NCBI GenBank assembly: GCA_026874595.1
Contig: CM049308.1
Span: 73,008,624 to 73,072,623, forward strand
Length of the DNA stretch: 64,000 nucleotides
Direction of reading: 5' to 3'
DNA from: Sipunculus nudus
Taxonomy: Eukaryota > Annelida > Sipuncula > Golfingiida > Sipunculidae
The first letter of the stretch is position 1, and each line of letters opens with the position of its first letter. Positions 37,438 through 50,597 of the stretch are shown piece by piece. The notes beneath the pieces were generated by a model. It worked only from the letters and a program-made list of their open reading frames with translations. It was not told the DNA's origin and did not search any database. A program made the translations under genes and the position numbers.

Positions 37438-38911
37438 GTAAATACTCAATACACTAAAACTGGTTCAAAAACGCCCCCTTGGACACAAATGAACACACGG
37501 TTGGTGGCATCACTTAAATATCTGAAGGCAAATCCGAAAAAAAACACGGTTTTTGTGATGCCGAACGTGACGTGTTCGGGTTTACGCTTTCTGGCTCATC
37601 AGTAGTATGAAATGCGCTATATACTGATGTATTTTAACGTTATAGTAGTACAACCCTCCTAACATCAACACGTCATCATTATCATGTAAAATTAATTGAT
37701 AGCTAGGAGAGGGCAGTTCGTGATGTGTCTAAAAAGTAAGATTTTATTTGCTCACCTCAGAAATAATTGTGGTATACTCTGTGTACTTGTGTTCACATTA
37801 TTGTGGTAACTAAAAGTCGTTTAGTGCTTTATCGACACATACTGTATTCACATATCACACAATATTAACTGATTTAGCAGCCTGTCGGGCCTCCGCAAAT
37901 ATTTAAAATTTAGAAGACCTGTCTGACAGCAAGTCAAATCGCCCTTCCTCGAGATCACACTGTGTTAATCGAAACGCAACATTTCCTATAATCTAAAAAA
38001 TAAGCCACTTGTTCTCCTGGGGCGGTACTTCGGATGTGATTTTTTGCCCCTTCTGATATAAAACATGACTGTGCTGCAGGCTTCTGTCAGTCAAAAGCAG
38101 CGTCTTATGAATATTGAATAAGCTTAGGAAACGCTGTCGACAAACTTCGAACTGAGATTGCCCCTAAACTTTCTTGACGAAACAAAAAGGTACGAGTGGC
38201 AGCTGTTCGCCTTGAACCATACTTCATCACTTTCACTTTTTAAGAATAAAAGTTATATCCAACAAGAAGCGCATTGCCTCCTGGGTTTTCATCATTTATT
38301 CCAGCTGAAATCCCTGCCTCATTGTTAATAAAATGATACCGTCCCCAGCAAAAGAAAGGACTTCTAAAATATTAGTATAGAATATACGAAGCAGCTTCTA
38401 TGCATAGGCCTACTGTAAAACTAAAATATTTCGCAAGCATGCAATTTTCGCGAAGGTGCTTTGAAAGTACATGGGGGAATTGCATTCGATTCTACAAAAA
38501 TAGAATTGTTTATATCGACGCAATAAAATGCAAGCTAGATCATTCATCTGATGTCAGTGTTTCCTCTCGTAGATGGAATAATCTTCTTTACAATTTAAAT
38601 TTAAATGAGAAAAAGCACCAAGTCAATTCGCGACATTAATATTTTCTGCAATAATATGATGTAATTTCTGTTAATGCTCGAGAAATTAACGAGCTTCTTT
38701 TCATCAGCGTGTACCAGAAAGCGTAACCGTACGGGAAAAGCATGTGCATGTGAAAATAAACATGAGCAGTTAAACACATGTTTAAATATAACTACTCCGC
38801 ACTATGGCAAAGCGCATTAATGAATATAAAAGGACATCATATATATTCATATATATTTGTATACGATCAGTTTTGCTTTTAATATTTTTTTTCATTCTTC
38901 CTGGTTTGTAG
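37438..38911 (+). other. Intron 3 of the mucin-like gene
   Basis: GT-AG intron of 1.47 kb, from AAG|GTAAAT to a pyrimidine-rich acceptor (TTTCATTCTTCCTGGTTTGTAG). No repeat or gene is recognised inside. Confidence 0.7.
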
Positions 38912-38980
38912 TCAGAGGAACCGGTGTGTGTCAGTGACCAGTTGATGCTGCTGGTGGACAGTTCTGATGAGGAGGTGTAA
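38912..38980 (+). CDS. Mucin-like membrane glycoprotein, exon 4 (cytoplasmic tail, stop)
   Basis: After the acceptor, 22 codons in phase 0 read SEEPVCVSDQLMLLVDSSDE then EV and a TAA stop, completing a 316-residue protein. DQLMLL fits the acidic dileucine sorting signal [DE]xxxL[LI], which in known membrane proteins binds AP adaptors for endocytosis or lysosomal routing. SSDEE suits casein kinase 2. The whole cytoplasmic tail (278-316) is short and acidic. An alternative acceptor 4 nt downstream would break the frame. Tail sequences of this kind tend to be the conserved part of such proteins, so this exon is the best handle for finding orthologues. Confidence 0.7.
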   Translation, partial: SEEPVCVSDQLMLLVDSSDEEV

Positions 38981-39368
38981 AGTGACGTCACACAAAGCAG
39001 ACGACGGAGAAGACTGGTTCCCTCTTAAAACAATGGACAGCGCAGGTCTACGCCATTCCAACGCAGACGCCATTCCGGGCCCACGTTTACATAGGCCTAT
39101 ATAAATCCAAACAAACTGAAACTCTCGTGAGACAAACACGTTTAAAGAAAACGTGATTTGGTTCGCAGTTTCTGGTTTCGGTCAAACTGGACTGTATATA
39201 TGTTTTTTTATTTAATGATGTTGTGAAGTTCTCGTACATTAACCTGGTTCCTGGGCCTTTGACAGCGGGGCTACGAAGAGAAAACCATCGTCTCTGTCAT
39301 AAATGAGACTATTTAAAGCCGCTACAGGGTCTGCAACTCAGAAAGCTAAAATAAGCATCATACACAGT

Positions 39369-39374
39369 AATAAA
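39369..39374 (+). terminator. Candidate polyadenylation signal of the mucin-like gene
   Basis: The first canonical AATAAA after the stop codon at 38980, giving a 3' UTR of about 400 nt. Followed by a T-rich stretch (CATTCTTTTTCCC). Confidence 0.4.
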
Positions 39375-40706
39375 AGGACAACGAATCATTCTTTTTCCCT
39401 CACGCGGATTAAACTTGCTCTTTTCGGCCCGCTACATGCTCTTCCGGGTATCAACGGTTATAAACAGTTTATGTATCACTGACAGTATTTTCTTTTTCAT
39501 CTTTGAAAGATGGTGTCATTGCCCCATGATGAAAAAACCTTTGGTCATCACATTATATATAAAACTTCTTTCAAAGGCACCGACGCATATATACTGTTAT
39601 GTTGCTAGACGGCACCCTGATCGAATCATCTCGCTGATGCTGTAAGAGGGTGAATTTATGAGCGGAAACCGGTCTATACAAGGAGCGAGGCGGGGTATGA
39701 TAATACTACCATGTACATTCATACTTTCAACTTGGAAAAAAAAAACTTTTTCATAACTGAGTATTTGTGTATATTGTGAGTTGGTAACATGGTGAAAACA
39801 TTAAACTGCGAGATGGAACTAGACTGACCAGTTACTAGTGATTGACTGAAAGTGCTGGGAACAAATAGCGCTGGGTACCAGCCTACGAGTGCATTTCAAA
39901 AGCGTGATGAACCGAAATCAAGACTTTTTTATATACCATGTTGAGGATACAAAATGAACCTAAGGTATTACATAAAGAGTTGCATTGTAGTTGTAAATAT
40001 GAGAGAAAAGCTGTAAATATACATAATAGTTGTAGGTATTGATTAAATATGAGATACAGTCTCTAAGGAAATTTAATGTAACATCCCCCCGGAAGAAGTT
40101 GCGCCTTCCAAATATTGGTATTTTAGTATAACTGCACATAGCTGGCCATACCAGCTATATCCATCATTCATAGCGTCTTTTGTGTATCACTGGGGACCTC
40201 TATGAACTCGTATTAAAAAGGTTTCCCATATTCCTCTTAGTTGTTTACCATCCTGCAATGACGTCATTCAGTTACTTAATTCACACAAAAAAATCTGACA
40301 GAATTGTGTCGACATCTGACTTTAATGTCCGGTTATTTTCTTGCTTGTTAAATAATAATTATGATTACAACATTGATTGCTTTAACTTTGTCATACAATA
40401 ACAGTGGATTAATATGGCCACACCTCATTTTTATTATCACACAGAGGGGCGCTAAAACGCAAGTTTAACCACTCCTCGCATAAACATTAAGGCAAACGAC
40501 ATTTTTCCATGCATGAAATTAGCATAACTATATCGTAAATTTTATCCGGAAAAAATACACGTTTTAGTAGACAGAGTGGAGTTTCCCTTTAGTATACTAG
40601 TATACCTTTGTTCATTTGAGAAATCCTTTTCAACCAAAATAGGACTCCATCATTTCAGTCTACGTTTTTCTGTGGAAGTCCTTTTAAAACTAACATGGGG
40701 TTTATT

Positions 40707-40708
<2 letters not shown>

Positions 40709-40776
<68 letters not shown>
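40709..40776. repeat. AT microsatellite
   Basis: (AT)n of about 67 bp. Confidence 0.95.
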
Positions 40777-40779
<3 letters not shown>

Positions 40780-41169
40780 TTTATTTATTTAAGTATATCC
40801 AGCATGACGTCCTCGTTAGGCTGGAAAGAACTATTTGAATTTATCCTGCATCTTTCTGAACAGGTGGTTTAGGTGATACTGATATACCCAGTGATATTGG
40901 TCAGCTGCACAGACCTTACAATGCAACCAAAATAGCACTAAAATGACCTGTCACACGAGCATGCGCACAGCGCGTCACGTTCGTCTAATGTGTTCTGATT
41001 CAGTGACTCAACATTACGGATTTAATTAAATAATAAAAGATACATTCTTAGGGAAAATGACATGAACCTCCGTTTCTAACTTTTTTAATTTGAGATAACA
41101 CAAATTCAGTCTTTCTTTATCGATATAGCGGACCCGAATACTCAGTGTCAGATGTCGCTTATCTGTTTT

Positions 41170-41310
41170 AGTCAACACTCTGAGTCCGAGTGCAAGTCAC
41201 AGTCCAAGCCACTCTGGTCCAAGTTAGAATCACTGAGGTTAGAGTCCAAGTCTGTCTTCTTCGGGTCCTAGTCTTTTGCAATTCGTTTTCGTGTCAGAGT
41301 CCAAAACGTC
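41170..41310. repeat. Degenerate short-period repeat (GAGTCCAAGT-like)
   Basis: Variants of GAGTCCGAGT, CAGTCCAAGC, GGTCCAAGTT and GAGTCCAAGT recur irregularly over about 140 bp. Confidence 0.55.
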
Positions 41311-44300
41311 TTATATACAGCACCTTTAAATTCCAATTCCATATCATGTCATGGTGTATTTTAAGTAAGTTTAAAGAAGTTTTTTTCCCTTTAAAATTGA
41401 ATTGTGTTTTACTTGCTTAGTAAATAGCTTAAACCTTTCTTTTAATGTCTTGTCATTAGTGCAGGCATAAAAGTCTTATGTAGTGGAATTTCTTATCTTA
41501 ATTTTTTAATCTAAGACCTTGCATGACATTTTTATTCCTGCTTAACTCGACATGGGCTCCGCCTGATTTCGTCCCGACTCGAGTACAGCATCACTGGTAA
41601 ACAGAAAGCTGTGAATTTCCAATAATGACAAAGCCTGTTGTTCAAGACAGATTTGACTATAAAACTGTTTAAAATTTTTTTCATTCTTTGTTTCACATAC
41701 ATCAATATGTGATTGTATATCAGGAGTGTTTGTTCTCTTTTGCATTTCTGTAAATGGCTAATGATAACAATCCCCCCCCCCCCCCCCATAAGAATCCTTT
41801 ACATAGTAAATGTTATATCTTACTGCATCGTTTGTCCGCGGCAATCTGGACCATGTTCATGATCAAATATTACTTATACACAATTCTAAATCCAAAATGC
41901 ATGAATATATAAATATATATTTTAATTTTTAAATGAAACTTCCAAAATCTTCAGCCTATAGGGATAATGCGATTTAGTTTCTTAAAAATCTAACAGAATA
42001 TTAATAAAAAATAACGGATCCCTTGGTTTAAGTACATGAATAAAAATTTAAATATTCTTCAAATATGTTATATAGTTTAATCCTTCATTTTAAAATACAT
42101 GATATGTAATGTTTGTCAGGGATAAATTCATTAATACAAACTCCTGTTATTTCAAATGAATGTTCTATGATGTCGCTCTGAACAGAAGTAACGTGAGACC
42201 CGTTTATAATTTTATCTTACAATTTATATAAATTCCATCTTCCTTTAAACCGGGCATTCGGTACCTAAGCTCAAACATATCTTCTTATAACAGCTAGCTA
42301 AACCGTTCAGCCTAATGTTTCTTTAATTATCAACAAGGCAAGTTTGCCAAACAAATAACTCGCGTTTGAAATTGAAGGCATTACAGACGGAGCAAAAAAA
42401 AAGTATGTTGCTTTTTTTAGATCAACGATATTGAAATGCGACTTCGTCGAGACTGGAAATGCCAGAATTGCCTCACGATTATGACCAGCCATACAAAGGC
42501 TTGTAAACACATGGTGTGTGGGTTCCGCAGCCTCCGGGATTGAGGTGAAAAAAAAGCAAATTTGATATTCTGTGCGAATATGCATCCATTGTTGCACAAG
42601 TAACAATCTCTTTACAAGGAGGTACTGTTTTACTAAAAGAGCATTGACTAATAAATTGCAGCAAAAATGCACCAGAATGCAGTAGTTTACATAATTTTTT
42701 TCAAAATTTTCCACACCCTCCCACACCTTACCCAGTCGGGGATTTCCCCCTCGAATCCGCTAACTACCCCCCCCCCCCCCCCCCCGCCAATAGGCTTGTC
42801 TATTATTGGGCCCCCCAATGAAAATTTTGTTTCGCCGCCAACGCATCTATATAATATGCATGTGGTTTGTGCCATTTAGTTCGGTCTCTATATAAATTCT
42901 GATGTAAAGTTTTAGTATCTTTATATATTTAGGTTTTATTTATATGGTTAGGGTTTTCTTGATCATGTAGCCAAGTGTTCATTGGATAAAGGCAAATATG
43001 TCATGACGTCGCTGTGGTTACTATGGTATTGGTTATAAAATTCTCTTTGATGAGATTTATTCGGCCGCGGCGAGATGATACTGCAGATGTTATCTATTAA
43101 TAGTTTATTATCCAAACTTTTTTCATCTCTGCATTTATGTTTGATTAGTCCTAATTACATATCTGCGGGCAGTAGTAAGTTTATCCTCATAGTGTAGTGT
43201 AGAAAGCACGGCCATGGAAAAAAATTGGACTAGATTGAACCTTAATTGTTCTTTGGCACTAGCAATGTGAATGAAATCATCGATATTGTACGTAAAACCG
43301 CAGATCTTTATATATACGAAAATCAGCGCCCTCTGGGAAATTGCCAAGCAATTTCTTTGACATTTGGATGTTTTTGTAAGAATTCTATAGTAATGGTACT
43401 GCCCTTGCGAAATCATTGAGGCGAAGGATTTGGAATTTTTACACCCGAGGAATCAACAATGGTAATGTAGCGCCTTCTTTTGCTCGATTTCGGCATTGCA
43501 AAAAACGTGCGCTGGAGTTTAATTGCATCTAACTGAATAAATTGTTGATGGAAACATCAAGGAGTTTATACAATTAAACATGCATATGCTGAATACATCA
43601 CAACTGTTATCCCAAGGGACTGCTATATTTTCTGCTAAATTAACAAAGTTAATAAATAATATCTAAGACTGTAAAATTATTAATGTTCAATATCAGTTTA
43701 AGTTTATAACACATTTATAATTATGCTAAAGAAGTTTATTTTCTTATTAATTTCTTTTTAATCGTGTGTCTGAACTTATGTGTACCATTATTGCCCATAA
43801 CTGTACATAATGAACCAGATTGCTTATGAGTTGAATATTCATCATGCAGTAGACTATGGAATAAATCATTTTGTTTGTCGTCTTTTAAAGCACTTTTAAT
43901 TGAATGTGTTGTTATGTGTGTTTTTAGGCAAATATCATCAGGGGAAATGAGAACATGCATTCCATTCTATGGCAGACTTCAAATCCATTAAGAATGGATA
44001 TAATTTTGAATTACTAAAAACCAATAAACGCTTTAATCTTAAATAAAAGATTTTTAAAGTTGGCCAATGTGTTATGCAACTTGCTTTTTTAATTGAAACT
44101 CGATCTGCAATATATCAATTAGTTACCGTGTTGTAATTCGCCTATAGTCCCTACGAATGGGTGTGTGTGTGGGGGGGGGGGGGGTTCGTTTTTAACATCA
44201 ATAAGCAAAAGCTCAGGCATGCAGCCTGGTGACCCAGTTCCGTGTGGACAAGCTCCGACTTCTTATGAGTTTGATACATACAGACTTGAAATTTGGCATT

Positions 44301-45344
44301 AAATTATGTTATCATACATGATAACTGATTAAAAATATGGGGGATTGAGAGAAACAAATCAAAGCAAAGAACTAATCAATGTTATATGACTTTCACTTGC
44401 GTTTACATTTCAGTTAGCCAACTAGAATGAAATTACCATTCAAAAATGGTTTTCTTAAAACAGTATTTCAAATACTATTACACTGTCTTCAGAGTAATAA
44501 GTAAAAGTTTCAGTTTTTCGACTTAGTGATTTTAATATGCATGTCAAAATGTATACTGGGAACATACGAAACCCTGCAAATTATAGTATTATTTATATAA
44601 GCTGAAGCATAAAAATAAAAATTTAATATATATTTTCAAATGAGCATAAACTAAATCTGATAAGCAAGCCAATTAGGTAAACACTGCATCTGCACTGTGT
44701 AATATACGACACTTGTAGCCTGAAGCCATTTATTAATGCAATAAGGTAAAAAATAGGTAATTTTTTAGTATATCTATTTTTTGCATAAATAGTTTTTATC
44801 TTATTATTTTATAACTAACAAATTTTATAAATTTGCATTGAAAAATTCTGAAAATATAAATTAAATCAGAATTGTAAGTTGCATCATTATTTATCCTAAC
44901 TTTGTCTCACATCAAGTCAAATTATGCATACATACATATTTTATTATTTTTTAAATCACAAAATGTTTATACTGATTCAATAAATTTTGATTTAAAATTC
45001 ACTTTTCCTTTGAGGTATACACACTGTAGGTGGAGGGAGAAACAAAATCATTACACTAATTACTATCTCAATTACTATCTATATTTATTACTGAAATTAA
45101 TATTCAATTTCACACAAGTTAAAATAGAACCCGAAGTTTTCACTCTTCTGTACAATACAAAATCCAAAATGTAGCAAAAGTCTTCAGTAATAATGAATTA
45201 AAATTAGAAAGTTACGAAATTCATCTAGTTAATGCATCCTGGGGGGGGGGGGAAGCCTAGCTTAACTGAGTCAAGGGAGTTGCTTTAAGTAAAGCAGTTA
45301 CATAACATAAATGACACTTAAAACACTTAAATGAAAGCTATCCT

Positions 45345-46027
45345 TATTTACCAATTTCTTTCATATTTCAGAATTTATTAGCTTTAAATCTAATCTGTCC
45401 ATCATATGAAAAAAAATATAAAGGCGAATGTACATACAGGAAAAAAATGTTCCACAGTCGAAGTTGGGCAAAATTTAAGGTAATGAATTTACATTTATGC
45501 TAATTTACTAAAAATTTACGTAATTTTGATCTAATGTCTGTAATACAACTAAAAATAAGCTGAATACAGATATATGCTTCAAATAAGCTCTCTAGCTAAA
45601 CAATTTATCATGATCAGTGGGTAAATATAATTCATGATTTTTGACAAATGTATTATGTTTGGGCCCATAACTTCAAAGATTTACGCAATATTGAAGAAAT
45701 TACTGGCATGTGCATAGGAAATATATGCAGGAATCGTTATTTCAAATATTAATAGATTAACAACAGCGGTTTTCAAAGTGGGAAGTTTTGAAGAGTAGCA
45801 ATAGGATTTTAATGGATATGGGAGGTTTTTCCTTAATTTCTCGAAGGAACCAAGTCGCAGTGACCAAGTTTCAGGTTTGGTAGGAGAACTTAGGGACATA
45901 ACTCTATGTCGAAGTTTGGATTCGTAGGTCTAACCGTGTCGAAACGTGCCCTGTTAACGGACGTATGGCGGGACGACGGACAAAGGACCATGACTTTAGC
46001 TCAGATCACTTACAGTCAGCTGAGGTA
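45345..46027. mobile_element. Dispersed repeat, GGACGG-tailed family, third copy
   Basis: Collinear with the copies at 14569-15952. It contains GTCGAAGTTGGGCAAAATTTAAGG, ATTATGTTTGGGCCCATAACTT, CTGGCATGTGCATAGGAAATAT and CGTAGGTCTAACCGTGTCGAAACGTGCC. Its tail has GGGACGACGGACAAAGGACC, then TTTAGCTCAGATCACTTACAGTCAGCTGAG. No intact ORF that would indicate an autonomous element. Confidence 0.7.
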
Positions 46028-46539
46028 GAATTCTTTCATTCGTCACATAATTCAAAATTTACAAAATTAGTAATGAAGAAGAAAAGGGGATTAATGTACG
46101 ATAAAAGAAAACACTTGAAGATATTGGGTTGTATTTTAAAAGTGCATGCTTATTCACATGCAAATAATGTTAAATACACACGAATGTGTTTTCTCTTCAC
46201 AATAATACGGCATCTCTCAATATGTCGTTCTAAAATCATTTGTTAGCTCCTGTACATAACTGGAAAATAAACTTGCACCCGGAATGAAAAACGTATTCAC
46301 ATATAGCAGCTTTAAAAGGGGATATTTTGAAATTCTGAATATGTAAAGATCTTTGGGGGTAAAATTTATTTTTCTATCAAGCTAAATTGAAGAAAGGCAG
46401 TTTGACTAAGACTAAGTTGGTACTTCACAAAATTAGTGGTAGTCAGTGACAGGTGAAGGCCACATCAAGATTTGCATGTGTTCGCACACATATTTGCATG
46501 CACATTTAATTTTTGCCAAGAGGATATACGTTCTTTTTT

Positions 46540-46700
46540 GTTCGTGTGTTTGTGTATGCTTTTGTTCACAACATAACTCGCGCAATCATTGATGGAATCT
46601 CATCAAATTTTCATGGCAATTTAGGAAATCAATTTTAGTGTGGATCTGGCACATGATCTAGCTCTACGAACGTCATCAAGCAATATCCATATTAGTGTAT
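46540..46700 (-). repeat. Dispersed repeat, related in inverse orientation to 57360-57535
   Basis: Read on the minus strand it shares, in the same order, GATGACGTTCGTAG, ATCATGTGCCAGATC, AAATTTGATGAGAT, TCAATGATT, GAGTTATGTTGTGAACAAA and CACAAACACA with the plus strand at 57360-57535. Confidence 0.6.
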
Positions 46701-48533
46701 GGTGGAGACTTCTAGTTTGATTATTCGATCTCTTAACTTTAATAATTGAAAGAAATATAAAGAATTCAACTTAGTTAAAGGAAAAATAATCGAACCATGC
46801 ATGATTTTTTTTCTTTCATTTCATACCCAACATAACAAGTTTATTAGAGATCTTAGTATTGCAAAAAATAATAAGATGTCACACAAATCTTAAGAAGACC
46901 TGGGGATACATAACACAACAATTCCTGAATATAGTAACACAGCACATCACAACATTTTATAGACAGATATGCCAGATTATTCTGACAAAAGTAAAAATAC
47001 CGGTAGATGATGAAAGAGACATAACAAAGAAGTTGCGCATAAAAATTGTCATTTATTTACATTATTTATTTATTATCTTTCAGGAACATTGAGCCAAAAC
47101 CAAAATTAAATCTGCATGATTTTTAAAAAATAGTAAACAGCTTAACCTGTACAAGGATCTACCATGATATAAAGCGTCAAAGGGTTAAATGTATACATGT
47201 GTGATTTTGTGTGAATGTGTTTGTTGTTTGCTACCAGTACATTCTGGGTAAAGTTGTCAACTGTAAAATATTGCAGGTTTGCCATTTTCACAATGGAATG
47301 GCAATGAGCAAAATTATTTTGAAAGGATACATAAGTAAACAAACAAAAAAGGGGGAAAAACAATCTTCCATAAAGAAAGTAAAAATATTGCATAAAATAT
47401 GGACAAATTATTTTTGCTACTCAGTGTGCAATGAATCATTGTTTTTAATTACCAAGACAATGAATTATTATTATTTCATAAACCAACAGCTCTAAAATAA
47501 TCAATATGAAGTATAACTGAAAAGTCCCTTTTTTTTCTCTGCTCAGGAGATCATTCCATATCAAGTTACAAAACTGACAAAAAAGTCATTAAAATAAATC
47601 AAACATAACTAATCAGTTTTATTTATAAATAGTGCAGTGATTATTGAAGAATATTATTTGGATAACTTTTCATCTAAATATAACGGTAATTGTTTATGAA
47701 CTGGCCCTGTAGCTGAAGTTTATTATTTCACCTTGTTCATGTCTAATGCTGCATTCGTTAGGCAACAAAAAAAATAGATATGGTTCTCAGGCTCTTTTTT
47801 TTTCAGAAATCCGTGCGAGCTGGCTTTTTTTATATTTTTTACCTTTGTTCTATGTTTCGATAAAAAATTACCATATGATCACGGAAAAGCATCAAAATAA
47901 CAGAATTTTTTTTTGGGGGGGGGGGGGGGCTAAACAGGAAAAAGCAATACATTACAAAGGAAATCTTACCAAAATTGTATTTTTATTTTCTTGAAAGATC
48001 AAAATCAAATTTAAAAGTTAAAACTGACGCGGGCGGTGCCTGTGACAATACCTTTTATTATTATTATTTTTTTGGCCTTATCTCTGGAATTTATGGTGAT
48101 CACCAGATTTTAAGTGGTACAAACGACTTGCAACCTTTCGGTAACCAATAAACAGAATAAAAGCCCCTTAGACCCGATGTCTAGGTTGTCATTGTGGCCA
48201 AACAGGAACTGATTTATAATATATGTTTCATCTCACTTTTGTTCAATTTTAGTTCACACTAAAAACTATTATTTTCACTAATAAAATATGGTTTCTCTAT
48301 TTGCTCCCTGGAGGCCGTCATTGCCATAGATAAAGGTGAAGGTCGCCAAGTTGGACAAATTGGGTTACTCCAACAAGCCCAAACTAGATATTACGTATTT
48401 ACCATATTAGGTAACCAATACAGCATTACTTCCAGCATAACCTCCTTCTTAGGCCCTGATCAAACTTTTCCCACAATGTGTGTTTTCTAGACCAAAAAGT
48501 ATCAAGGACAATTCAATCCCAAGTTTAGCCAAC

Positions 48534-48735
48534 AGGCCAAGATCTTAACCACAAGGTAATGAAGGCATGATCTCCAAATACACATTAAACAAATGCAGCC
48601 ATTGGGTGTAAAATACACTTCCAGATCCTAACCATAAAGTTCGTGTGTTGACCTTTTTAAGATGAAATATGAAACCACAGTTGGTTGAAAACCAGACCTA
48701 GGTTAAACCCGTGGCCAAGATCTTAACAACAAAGC
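48534..48735 (-). mobile_element. Possible SINE remnants, tRNA-like words
   Basis: On the minus strand GTGGTTAAGATCTTGGCCTG (48552-48533) and GTTGTTAAGATCTTGGCCAC (48730-48711) are near-duplicates resembling a tRNA box A. The second is followed by GGGTTTAACC, which resembles a degraded box B. Two head fragments about 180 bp apart suggest tandem or nested decayed SINEs. No complete tRNA fold is present. Confidence 0.3.
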
Positions 48736-50057
48736 TTGATCTCGTAACAAAACAGGCTTAATAGCTTAAATAGGCTTTTAAAAGCATAAGTACCAGATAC
48801 AGCGGCTGTATCCATAAAAGTCCACTGAGATAATATGCTCATCTGAAGGTGAACAAAGATACATACAGCAACGCAGTGTGGGTAAAGATCAAAGGGCTCA
48901 GCATGTTATGTATTGTCTGATCATAAAACCTTCTAATAAGTAATGAAGAACTACACATCAAATATCAATTTTGTTTAGTTATTATAAACATGAAACAGAT
49001 GAAATGATCTTTCTTTCCTGGCTTTGATATAGACTTTTGTTATGTAAATTACCAGAAAAAAAACCATGAACCCGCATTTAGTAATGAATGGCCAAAAACA
49101 AGATGCTTTTGTCAGTAATTATGTATAACAGTGGAACCTGTCTGGAAGACCACCTCTTTAATGAGACCACCTGTCTATTAAGACCACCTTTGACCAGTAC
49201 CACAGGTGGGATTATTACACAGATTTTACTGTATATGGCAAAAAAAAAAAGCTTGCTTACACTCAGAGACTCAAAATGAGGATTCATTTTGGGGAAAACA
49301 ACTCCCAAATTTTAATATACATGAAATATTTGTGGAATTTCAAATGAGCTGAAATAATGTATGTTACAGCCGTTATGCACAGGAATATACTGATAACAAT
49401 ATGCAGGATTCAAGATATACTGTTCAGTGCAAGGTTTAAATTTTCCCTCTTGAAGCTATTTTTCCAGACTGGATGTCATAAATTCATGATATCACAATGC
49501 CACATTTGATAAATTATTTAAATAGACTGAAATTCCCACCACACCACCATATACACAAGGTGGAACTTGTTAATTGTTATTAAATTAACAGGGCCTATTC
49601 TAATATCTGACGTCTATTAACTAAACAAAATTCATCAAAATGCCAATCCCACTGCACACAGGCAGTTTGTTTTATTTACATGTTTATAACAGTTGGAGGG
49701 ACTGCCAAGATAATACAAACACATTCAACAAGGACATCTGGTGGCAAGTCAGATGAACCAGGGTAGTAAAGGGCATTTTGCAACTGGTGACCTTTCAACA
49801 TTCACACATATGCAACCAACCCCCTTAAGTTACACTTTTTTCATTTATCAACATTGCTGTGTTTATTCACAGCTTGTAGATAAACAAGCTTATACATCCA
49901 TCACAGAAGTGTAATGAGAACTTTTTCTTTTCAGGAATTGCCTAGACTTCATTAATATGTACACACAGTAAGCCAGAGATCACATTAATTCTATACAAAG
50001 GGAAGGTTAAGAGTTGGCTTTAAATTATCCAATTCAGTGAATCATGAAACCATAACA

Positions 50058-50597
50058 AGTGACCCATGGGTCGTGTCGCTCAGCTGACTGGGAAGAGATT
50101 CGCAAAAGGAAATTTTATCATCTGAATGGTAGTATATACCCATTCAACTGAAGCATCAAACAGATTAACCAACAGGCCAAGATTGTGTCTGTATTTATAT
50201 TTCTAACAAATAGAGAAAAAAATGCGTAAACTTAAAAAAAAAATACAGGTGGCTCTACCAGTCTACAGAAACTAATAAAAACACTTAATGGTCAATATCC
50301 ATGCAAAGAATCATGGTGATCTCTACATTACTTGTTCAGATACTTCAGCTTTTGTATCAAATTTTTCATTATTCTGTGTGGGATACTTTGGAGTCCTATA
50401 GCTTGAAGGATATGTGTAACAGAGACCTAATTTCTGGTTTCCAAGGAGATTTTTCATTGACCTCTCAGAATGTCAAGCTACAAGATTCTAGGTCCAGCGG
50501 TTACGATTTGTGCCTGGTTAAAGGACAGACGGACAGACGGACGACGGACAAGAGTATTCACTCCAGCTCAGATAACTTACAGTCAGCTGAGTTAAAA
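50058..50597. mobile_element. Short element of the GGACGG-tailed family with inverted ends
   Basis: The left part contains GACCCATGGGTCGTGTCGCTCAGCTGACTG, whose final CTCAGCTGACTG is the exact reverse complement of CAGTCAGCTGAG at the right end. The right side also has the family tail: GGACAGACGGACAGACGGAC, GACGGACAA and CCAGCTCAGATAACTTACAG. The centre lacks the GGGCCCATAACTT block of the longer copies, so this may be an internally deleted or related subfamily. Confidence 0.55.

Noticed and set aside
42307-42726. 139-codon minus-strand frame
   Set aside because: Overlaps other frames of similar length; no recognisable protein and no splice partners.
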